DNA of 63,048 nt, from the NCBI GenBank assembly GCA_003480425.1, contig QUJA01000015.1, positions 1 to 63,048 of the forward strand, written 5' to 3'. Source of the stretch: Firmicutes bacterium AM31-12AC (GTDB lineage: Bacteria; Bacillota; Clostridia; Lachnospirales; Lachnospiraceae). Positions 34,853 through 44,500 of this stretch are shown here, one piece after another. Below the pieces are notes generated by a model. The model had not been told where the DNA came from and ran no database searches. It saw nothing but the letters and a program-made list of their open reading frames with translations. Numbering within the stretch: position 1 is the first letter of the stretch; the number at the start of each line of letters is the position of its first letter. Made by a program: the position numbers and the translations under genes.

Positions 34853-37800
34853 ATGGCAGAGAATGTATTTGAAGCAGTCAAGCTGTCAGTCAGCACCAGA
34901 GAAGCGGCAGAGCTTTATGGGATAAAAGTCAGGCGAAATGGCATGGCCTGCTGTCCTTTTCACGATGATAAGAACCCCAGCATGAAGGTAGACCAGCGAT
35001 TCCACTGCTTTGGCTGCGGTGAAGATGGGGATGTGATCGACTTTACCGCAAAGCTCTTTGACCTCTCCCCAAAAGAAGCGGCGGAGAAACTGGCACAGGA
35101 CTTTGGCCTGATCTATGACAGTCAGGCCCCTCCCCGTAGGAGATATGTCCGGCAGAAAACAGAGGCACAAAAGTTTCGGGAGGACCGGCAGCGGTGTTAT
35201 CGCGTACTGTCCGATTACTACTATCTGCTGAAAAAATGGGAGGCCGACAATTCTCCCCGGACACCGGAGGAAGAACCGCACCCCCGTTTTGTGGAAGCAA
35301 TCCAGAAGAAAACCTATGTAGAGTACCTGTTGGACCTTTTTCTTTATGAAAGTGAAGAAGAACAAAAGGCATGGATTGCAGAACACACAGCAGAAATCAC
35401 ACATTTGGAAAGGAGATTGAAAATCATGGCTGAGAACAAACCCACCAACCGAGAGCGGCTAAGAGAAATCACAGATGGCATCGAGCAGGGGATCAAGGAA
35501 CTGTTTGAGAGTGAAAAGTATATGCGCTATCTGTCCGTCATGTCCCGCTTCCACCGCTATTCGGTAAACAACACCATGCTCATCTATATGCAGAAGCCGG
35601 ACGCTACATTGGTAGCCGGATACAATAAGTGGAAAGACCAGTTTGAGCGTCATGTAAAAAAGGGCGAGCATGGCATTACCATCATTGCTCCCACACCATA
35701 TAAGAAGAAAATCGAGGAGCAGAAACTGGACCCGGATACCAAGGCTCCGATTTTGGATAAAGACGGAAAGATCGTCACAGAGGAAAAAGAAATCGAGATC
35801 CCCATGTTTCGCCCGGTCAAGGTCTTTGATGTGAGCCAGACCGACGGGAAACCTTTGCCTGAGCTTGCTTCCTCCCTTTCCGGCAATGTGCCAAATTATG
35901 AGGCATTCATGGAGGCTCTGCGCCGCAGTGCGCCGGTGCCGATCACTTTTGAAGCAATGGCCGCCGATACGGACGGCTATTTTTCTGCCGATCATCAGAA
36001 AATCGCCATTCGCCAGGGCATGAGTGAGGTGCAGACGGTTTCGGCCACAGTACACGAGATTGCCCACAGCAAGCTCCACAATCAGAAAAAGATTCAGATT
36101 GCCAATGACGAGCAATATCAGGAGATCGAGCTGTTTGATAAACCCGGTCTGTTCTCCAATGGGCGGATTGTCCGTGATAATCTGCCGGAGGGCGTTTATT
36201 GCTATGACCTGCGCGGTTCTGACTACGACCCCGGAGAGCCGGTCTGTGTAGAAGAACAAGTGGTTGTAAACCATGCAGGTTCCGTTCTGCTGACAGAGCC
36301 GCTGGAGCTGGCGGAAGATGGACGCCTGATGCTGACCGAGGAAGAAGGGCTGAATTTTGTTGGCGGCTTTTCTACCCTCACCCAGTTTTTGCAAGAACAG
36401 AGGAAAGACCGCCACACGGAGGAAGTGGAGGCTGAAAGCATCTCCTATGCGGTCTGCAAATATTTTGGCATTGAGACCGGAGAAAACAGCTTCGGCTATA
36501 TTGCAAGCTGGAGTCAGGGCAAGGAACTGAAAGAGCTGAGAGCCAGTTTGGAGACCATCAATAAGACCTCCGGCACTTTGATCTCTGACATTGAGCGCCA
36601 CTATAAGGAAATCTGCAAAGAGCGTGGGATTGATCCCCATGCAAAGGCAGAGCCGGAAACCGCCCCGATAGAGCAGCCAACCGGCAATCTGACTTACTAT
36701 GTGGCAGAGTGCATGGAGTTTCCAAACCTCGGAGAATACCACGATAACCTGTCTTTGGAGGAGGCGGTCCGCATCTATCAGGAAATTCCGGCAGAGCGAA
36801 TGAACGGGATCAAAGGAATTGGTTTTGAGCTGAAAGACGGAAGCGACTATGAAGGACCGTTTCCGATTTTGACCGAGCAGACCATTGACCTGGACACTAT
36901 TCAGGCAATCGACTATTACCGTGACAATCCGCTGGTACAGAAAGCGGTAAAGGAACTGGCTGCGACCATGCCGGAAATGGAGGTACTGGGGGCGGATGCC
37001 AACCAGCAGGAGGCTTTGTTTCTGATCAACGATACTACCTATCTTCATATCCAACCTTGTGACAGCGGATGGGACTACACTCTTTACGATGCTGCGTCCA
37101 TGAAAGAGCTGGATGGTGGTCAGCTGGATATGTCGGAGCTTTCCTGCATGAAGGCAGTTCTCCAGATTTGTGATGATAACGATCTGGACAGCACTTCGCT
37201 CAGACGCGCTCCCTTGTCTATGGTTGAGACCTTGCAGGAAGCGGCCTATCAGCAGATGCAGGCAGAGACCAGTCAGATGACTGCCTCTTCCCAGCTGCCG
37301 GAAGCGCAGGAGCAGGCACTGGATGAATACCCCATGCCGGATGAGCAGGTATCCACACCGGATATGCAGGAATATGGCTACACCTATGATGGGATGCTCC
37401 CTGTTACCAGAGAACGGGCGCTGGAACTGGATGCCGCCGGTTTGACCGTCTATGTGCTGTATGAGGACAATACGGAGAGCATGGTGTTTGACCCGCAGGA
37501 AATCATGGATCATGGCGGTCTTTTCGGTGTGGACCATGAGGAATGGGAGAAAAGCCCTCAGTTCCACGAAAAGGTCATGGAGCGTCAGGAACATCAGCGG
37601 GAACGCGAACAGGCATTTCTCTCCCAGAACAGAGATTGCTTTGCCATCTATCAGGTAAGTCGTGACGATCCGCAGAATGTGCGCTTTATGAATCTGGACT
37701 GGTTAAAGTCCCATAACATTTCCATAGACCGCAGCAATTATGACCTCATTTACACAGCTCCTCTGAGGGAGTCTGGCACTGTGCCGGAGCAGCTGGAAAA

Positions 37801-38221
37801 ACTCTATCAGCAATTCAATCTGGAAAAGCCCGTGGACTTTCACAGTCCCTCCATGAGCGTCAGCGACATCGTTGCGATCAGACAGGACGGTAAGGTATCC
37901 TGTCATTACTGTGACAGTGTTGGTTTTACCCAGATCCCCGGATTCCTGCCAGAAAACCCGCTGAAAAATGCGGAAATGATGCTGGAGGACGATTACGGCA
38001 TGATTGACGGTATCATCAACAATGGCGCAAAAGAACCCACGGTGGCAGAGCTGGAACAGCAGGCCCGAAGCGGTCAGCCCATTTCCCTGATGGAGTTGGC
38101 AGCCGCCACCCATCGGGAGGAACGGGAAAAGAAAAAGTCCGTCATGGAGCAGCTGAAAGGCCAGCCCAAGACAGAACACAAAAGGACAGCACCCAAAAAG
38201 AGTGCGGAAAGGGAGATTTGA
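34853..38221 (+). CDS. CHC2 zinc finger / ArdC-like / YodL-like fusion protein
   Basis: An 1122-residue multidomain protein. Residues 1-95 hold a primase-type CHC2 zinc finger (CCPFHDD and HCFGCGEDGDVIDF) with no TOPRIM domain. From about 192 an ArdC-like ssDNA-binding region follows (FHRYSVNNTMLIYMQKPDAT) with a metallopeptidase-like VHEIAH (HEIAH at 401-405). Further on lie a repeated DUF-type central part, a YodL-like region (CFAIYQVSRDDPQNVRFMNL near 925) and a DUF4316-like end (NAEMMLEDDYGMIDGIINNG). ATG 35426 is in frame and follows GGAAAGGAGATTG, so the ArdC/YodL part may also be made separately. ArdC-type proteins protect incoming ssDNA from restriction. Confidence 0.85.
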   Translation: MAENVFEAVKLSVSTREAAELYGIKVRRNGMACCPFHDDKNPSMKVDQRFHCFGCGEDGDVIDFTAKLFDLSPKEAAEKLAQDFGLIYDSQAPPRRRYVRQKTEAQKFREDRQRCYRVLSDYYYLLKKWEADNSPRTPEEEPHPRFVEAIQKKTYVEYLLDLFLYESEEEQKAWIAEHTAEITHLERRLKIMAENKPTNRERLREITDGIEQGIKELFESEKYMRYLSVMSRFHRYSVNNTMLIYMQKPDATLVAGYNKWKDQFERHVKKGEHGITIIAPTPYKKKIEEQKLDPDTKAPILDKDGKIVTEEKEIEIPMFRPVKVFDVSQTDGKPLPELASSLSGNVPNYEAFMEALRRSAPVPITFEAMAADTDGYFSADHQKIAIRQGMSEVQTVSATVHEIAHSKLHNQKKIQIANDEQYQEIELFDKPGLFSNGRIVRDNLPEGVYCYDLRGSDYDPGEPVCVEEQVVVNHAGSVLLTEPLELAEDGRLMLTEEEGLNFVGGFSTLTQFLQEQRKDRHTEEVEAESISYAVCKYFGIETGENSFGYIASWSQGKELKELRASLETINKTSGTLISDIERHYKEICKERGIDPHAKAEPETAPIEQPTGNLTYYVAECMEFPNLGEYHDNLSLEEAVRIYQEIPAERMNGIKGIGFELKDGSDYEGPFPILTEQTIDLDTIQAIDYYRDNPLVQKAVKELAATMPEMEVLGADANQQEALFLINDTTYLHIQPCDSGWDYTLYDAASMKELDGGQLDMSELSCMKAVLQICDDNDLDSTSLRRAPLSMVETLQEAAYQQMQAETSQMTASSQLPEAQEQALDEYPMPDEQVSTPDMQEYGYTYDGMLPVTRERALELDAAGLTVYVLYEDNTESMVFDPQEIMDHGGLFGVDHEEWEKSPQFHEKVMERQEHQREREQAFLSQNRDCFAIYQVSRDDPQNVRFMNLDWLKSHNISIDRSNYDLIYTAPLRESGTVPEQLEKLYQQFNLEKPVDFHSPSMSVSDIVAIRQDGKVSCHYCDSVGFTQIPGFLPENPLKNAEMMLEDDYGMIDGIINNGAKEPTVAELEQQARSGQPISLMELAAATHREEREKKKSVMEQLKGQPKTEHKRTAPKKSAEREI

Positions 38222-38222
38222 T

Positions 38223-38438
38223 ATGGGAAACTTTACTTTTGAGGAAATGAACCTGATGTGCATTTACAATACCGGCAGCCGCACCGGGCTGATTGACAGT
38301 CTGCGTGAGATGCGCGGCGAGCTTTCGCCGGAGGAAACAGAGCTGAGAGAGTTGACCGACAGCGCCCTTACGAAGCTCTGTGCGATGACCGATGAGAAGT
38401 TTGCCGAACTGGAGCTGTACCCGGATTTTGACCAGTAA
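38223..38438 (+). CDS. transposon-transfer assisting (TTRAP-like) protein
   Basis: A 71-residue protein, MGNFTFEEMNLMCIYNTGSR, then RTGLIDSLREMRGELSPEETELRELTDSAL in two acidic helices. The length and NLMCIYN-x-GSR-x-G-LI-x-x-L pattern match the TTRAP family carried by Tn1549-like elements. GGGAGA lies just before ATG 38223. Believed to assist transfer; mechanism unknown. Confidence 0.85.
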   Translation: MGNFTFEEMNLMCIYNTGSRTGLIDSLREMRGELSPEETELRELTDSALTKLCAMTDEKFAELELYPDFDQ

Positions 38439-38516
38439 ACAACATAACCGCAGGGATGGGGTGGCGATCTGCCACCCCACCTTTTTACCCCAAAACTGAA
38501 AGGAGGACAGAACACT

Positions 38517-41500
38517 ATGCCAACCAAAGCTGAACTATATGCACAGATGGCGGACAAAGTGGCAACACAGCTCACGGGGAGCTGGCAGGAATGGGCAGGG
38601 TTTCTCACTACTGCTTCCCGCCTTTACAAGTACCCGTTCCATGAGCAGCTGATGATCTATGCCCAGCGACCGGACGCCACCGCCTGTGCGGAGTACGATT
38701 TGTGGAATGAAAAGATGGGCCGTTATGTAAGGCGCGGTTCCAAGGGAATCGCTCTGGTGGATGATTCCGGGGACAGACCTCGCCTGCGTTATGTCTTTGA
38801 CATTTCCGACACCGGAACCCGTGAACATTCCCGCACTCCCTGGCTGTGGCAGTTGGAGGAGCGCTATCTGGATTCCGTGCAGGCCATGCTGGAGCGCACC
38901 TATGATGTTTCCGGTGAGGATCTTGCCGGACAGCTCACGGAGGTAGCCGGAAAACTGGCCGAGGAATACTGGACGGAGCATCAGCAGGACTTCTTCTATA
39001 TCGTTGACGGTTCCTTTTTGGAGGAATATGATGAGTATAACATCGGAGTGCAGTTCAAGGCAGCCGCCACCGTCAGCATCACTTACGCTTTGATGTCCCG
39101 CTGTGGACTGGAGCCGGAACGCTACTTCGACCACGAAGATTTCATGGCGATCTTTGATTTCAACACCCCGTCCACCATCGGGGCGCTGGGAACAGCGATC
39201 AGCCAGATCAACCAGCAGGTGCTGCGGCAGATCGGCGTTACCGTCCGAAATGCAGAGCGCGAAGCCAACCAAGAAAGGAGCAAGCAAGATGAACAATCCC
39301 ATGACCTACATCCAGAACGGAGACTATCAGATTCCCGACCTGAAGCTGAGCCAGCAGCCGGAGAAACCCCTGGGCAAGTACGGCAGGATGAGGAAAACCT
39401 ACCTGAAGGAACACCGTCCCATCCTCTACAACCAGATGTTGCTGAGCGAGAAGCTGTACCCGCACCTCATCGAGATCGACGAGACCGCCCAGAGCAGACT
39501 GGAACAGATGATGCTCCAGCTGGCGAAGGAAGCGGGAGCCACCGAGGAACTGAAAGCCAGCGATCCCATGAAGTGGGTGGGCCTGATGAACACCTGCAAA
39601 GCCCAGGCAGAGGAGATCCTGATGGCGGAGCTTATCAACAGCTGACCCTAAACCTGTTCCTCTCCGAAGCGGAGCAGATCCAATCCATAGATGAAGCAGA
39701 GAATGTAGCGCATACATCCTCTGCTTTTTCTTTTGCCCAAAATGATATTGACCATGTGCTGCGTTTGGGAGGCAATACAGATCGTCAGAGGGAGCGTGTG
39801 GTTGCAGCATTTGAAAAGCAGAAAACCACCGCTGAGATTGCCGAGATACTGAAAACGCTGTACCACGGCGGCAACGGCCTTGGCAGCGTGAGCGTATGGT
39901 ATGCCGAGGATGGCATCCATCTTTCCCACGGGAAGTCTGTCCGTTATGACAGGTCTGCCCAGGTCATTTCCTGGGAGAGTGCCGCAGAGCGCATCGGGGA
40001 ACTTTTGGAAAGTGGCCAGTTTGCCTCCAATGTGGAGCTTGCAGAAGCGGCAGGCTATGAACGCTCCCTCCTTGCAGAAAAACTTTGGCATCTGTACCAC
40101 GATTTCAGCGATAAAGCCAGAGATTCCGGGTATCTGTCCTGTCTGTCCGGTATTCAGAGAACCGGGTTCCCGGAAGAAACTGCATGGCTTGCCGAGCAGC
40201 TGAGTGACCCGGCTTTCCGCCAGACCCTCAAGGAAGAATACGCCGCCTTCTGGACTGCCTATCAGCAGGACCGTGACCTGTTGCGCTTTCATTACCATAG
40301 GCCAAGGGAAATTTGGGAGAACCTGAAGGATCTTGACCTGCCACGCAGAACTTTTTCTTCGGACCTTTCCCAAGTGCCAACCGTCCAGCATTTCATTACC
40401 GAGGATGAGATCGACGCCGCCATGACCGGCGGCAGCAGTTTTGCCGGAGGAAAGGGCCGTATCTATGCGTTCTTCATGGAAAACCATACGGATAAGGAAA
40501 AAGTGAGATTCCTTAAAGACGAGTATGGCATTGGCGGACGCTCTCATGCCCTGTCCGGCGCAACACACAGCGGCGAAGATCACGATGGGAAAGGACTGCA
40601 CTATAAAAAGCAGGACTGCCCGGATGTTCACTTGAACTGGGAAAAGGTTGCCAAGCGCATTACTTCACTTGTCCAGAAAGGCCGCTATCTTACCGAACAG
40701 GAACAAGCGCAGTATGACAAGATCCAGGCTGAAAAGGATCTGGCAGAAGAAGATGCCATTCATGCCCAGCAGCCGGAGATAGAGGAAGAAACGCCAAAGC
40801 CTACCCTTCGGGAGCAGTTTGAGCAGTATAAGCCTGTGGTGACTGCCGCCATATCTGAGGATGTGGCATATCGAAATGCCTGCGGTCATTCCGACCGTGA
40901 AAATGCTGTCATCGAGGGCAATGCCGCTGTGCGCCGTGCGGTTCTTGGCTCTAAGGATATGGAGCTGATTCGGCTCTATTCCGATGTGCCGGAGTTCCGT
41001 CAGTGTCTGCACCGGGAAGTGATCGACGAGACCTATCCAAAGCTCCATGAGCTTCTGCGCCCTCTTTCTCAGGAGGATATTGATACCGCCCTTTGTGCAT
41101 GGAACGGCAATATTGAGAGTAAACACGCTGTTGTCCGCTATATGAAAGACCATGCAAGAGAAAAAGATACCGCCGCATGGCTGGCTCAGGAATACGGCGG
41201 CAGTAACAGCAACAGCCTGTTTGTTGTCCGTGCCGGCAGCCCGGAGGAAACGCAGCTGCCCTGGCCGAAGGTACAGCGCAGGCTTGCCCAGCTCATTCAG
41301 GAGGACCGGTTCTATACCGAAGAAGAACAGGACCGTTTTGACGACATCGACCCAATCGCCATCCGGGAAGCTCTGGAAGAAAGAGGGATCGTCAACGGAC
41401 AGGTGGCAGACCCGGAAAAACTGGACAATGCCCCGTTTATCCAACAGGTGATGTCAGATGCCGAGCAGATCGCAGATGCCGAGATAGAGCAGACTTCCGA

Positions 41501-44500
41501 AGTTTCCATTTCCGATGAGGAATATGACGCAGTTCGTCGCCCAATTTTGCAAAGAACCTCCTATGACCCAGCCGCCCCGGTCTATGCCGTGGGCGATACC
41601 GTGTATATCGAGGATGACGCCTATCAGATCACCGAGCTGCGGGAGGACACCGTACAGCTTCTGCCCACCGGGATGGTATATCCCATCTACCGGGCAGAGC
41701 GCAAAGAACAGTTCGAGCAGCTGCTTCGGGCAGACCGCCGCAATGCTTACTATACCGAGTTTCTTCCTATTGACCCGGACAAGGCAGATCAGGACTTGCG
41801 GGATGTATTGGCTCATGGACTGATGGATGAAGCGGATAAAAAGCAGATTTCCACGCTGCTGCAATCCGGCAGGAGCAACAGCGAGATCGCCTACTGGCTG
41901 AGCAGAGCCTATTCCGGTGAGATCGAGACACTGAATCTGGAGACCGGCGATATTGCCGATTACCGTACCACGGCACAGGGCATGGAGCTGGAAGTCATGG
42001 ATGCAGAGGAAAAGCGTCTGGCTGTGCTGTATTTCCGCTGGGATGAGGTTGCGCCTTTGCTGCGCGGGATGTATGCCCGTCAGCAGGACGGCTTTGGACA
42101 GGAACAGCCCCAATCGGCTACCGAATCCCCGACCTTCCATTCCGAGACCATGGCCGTCTATCCGGGCGATAAGAACAATCTGCCTTATGATGTGGTGGTG
42201 GAACGACTGCATATCGAGGAGCCAGAGCCACCAGCCCCTGTGACTGAGCCGGAGAAAACCTTTGAGGAAGTGCTGGACGAACACCCGGTTTCCATTCAGG
42301 TCAATGGCCAGTGGGAGACCTTCTCCAATGCCAAAGCTGCCGAGGAAGCCTCCTATGAGGAATACAAGGCTAACCTGCGCCGCAATGCAAAAAACTTCCG
42401 CATTACCGATGAGCATTTGGGCGAAGGCGGTCCGAAAGCCAAGTTCCAGGCAAATGTCAATGCGATTCGTTTACTGAAAGAACTGGAAGTTGCCGGACAG
42501 CAGGCAAGCCCCGAACAGCAGGAGGTTCTTTCTCGATATGTGGGCTGGGGCGGTCTCTCTGATGCGTTTGACCCGGAGAAACCGGCATGGGCTTTAGAGT
42601 ATGCCCAGCTAAAAGAACTGCTGACCCCGGAGGAATATGCCGCCGCCAGAAGCTCTACCCTCAACGCCCATTACACCAGCCCTACGGTCATTCAGGCCAT
42701 CTATGAAGCGGTGGACCGTATGGGATTTGAGACCGGAAATATTCTGGAGCCGTCTATGGGTGTGGGCAATTTCTTTGGTATGCTGCCGGAGAAAATGCGA
42801 AACAGCCGTCTGTACGGCGTGGAGCTGGACCCTGTTTCCGGGCGCATCGCAAAGCAGCTCTATCCCAAGGCGGACATCACAGTAGGCGGCTTTGAGACCA
42901 CCGATAGGCGTGACTTCTTTGACCTTGCCATCGGCAATGTACCTTTCGGTCAGTATCAGGTCAATGACAAAGCCTACAACAAGCTGAGTTTCAGTATTCA
43001 CAACTACTTTTTTGCCAAAGCACTGGACCAGGTGCGTCCCGGCGGCGTGGTGGCTTTTGTAACCTCCCGCTATACTATGGACGCCAAGGATTCCACCGTG
43101 CGCCGCTATCTTGCCCAGCGTGCTGAGCTGCTGGGAGCTATCCGTCTGCCGAATGACGCGTTCAAAAAGAATGCCGGTGCCGAGGTGGTATCGGACATCA
43201 TCTTCCTCCAAAAGCGGGACCGCCCGCTGGACATCGTGCCGGAATGGACCCAGACCGGACAGACGGAGGACGGTTTTGCCATCAACCGCTATTTCCTGGA
43301 CCACCCGGAAATGGTGCTGGGCCGACAGGAGCCGGAAAGCACCGCCCATGGCATGGACTACACCGTGAATCCCATTGAGGGGCTGGAGCTTGCCGATCAG
43401 CTGCATGATGCCGTGAAGTACATTCGCGGCACCTACCAGGAAGCCGAGCTGCCGGAGCTGGGTGAGGGCGAAGCCATCGACACCTCCATTCCCGCCGACC
43501 CCAATGTGAAAAATTACTCCTACACCGTTGTGGACGGCACTGTGTATTTCCGTGAAAACAGCCGCATGGTGCGCCCAGACCTGAACTCCACCGCCGAGGC
43601 CCGCGTGAAAGGCTGGTGGGCCTGCGGGAATGTGTCCAGCAGCTCATTGATCTCCAAATGGACGCCGCCACACCGGACAGCGCCATCCAGGATAAACAGG
43701 CTGAACTGAACCGGCTCTATGACAGCTTTTCCGCAAAATATGGTCTTATCAATGACCGGGCGAACCGGCTGGCCTTTGCCGATGATTCCAGCTACTATCT
43801 GCTCTGTGCGCTGGAAGTCATCGACGAGAACGGAAAGCTGGAACGCAAGGCAGATATGTTCACCAAGCGGACCATCAAGCCCCATCAGGCGGTGGCTGTG
43901 GTGGATACGGCAAGTGAAGCACTGGCGGTGTCCATCTCGGAAAAAGCCTGCGTGGATATGGACTATATGAGCCAGCTTACCGGAAAAACAAAAGAAGAAC
44001 TGGCCGGAGAGCTGCAAGGCGTAATCTTCCGTGTACCGGGACAGCTGGAGAAAGATGGCACACCCCATTATGTGACTGCTGATGAATACCTCTCCGGCAA
44101 TGTACGCCGCAAACTGCGTCAGGCGCAGCGGGCGGCACAGCAGGACTCTTCTTTTGCAGTCAATGTGGAAGCTCTTACCGCCGCCCAGCCCCAAGACCTG
44201 GATGCGTCGGAGATCGAGGTGCGCCTTGGTGCCACCTGGATCGACAAGGAATATATCCAGCAGTTTATGTACGAGACCTTCAACACCCCGTTTTATCTCC
44301 AGCGCAGTATCGAGGTCAACTATTCTTCCTTTACTGCTGAATGGCAGATCAAGGGGAAATCTTCCGTATCCTACAACGATGTGGCAGCTTATACCACCTA
44401 TGGGACCAGCCGCGCCAATGCTTATAAGATTTTGGAGGACAGTCTGAACCTGCGGGATGTCCGTATCTATGACACCATAGAGGACGCGGATGGAAAAGAG

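Noticed and set aside
35459..37594. Long minus-strand frame opposite the CHC2/ArdC gene (711 codons)
   Set aside because: Shadow frame without ribosome binding site or recognisable domain; the plus strand is a clear multidomain gene.
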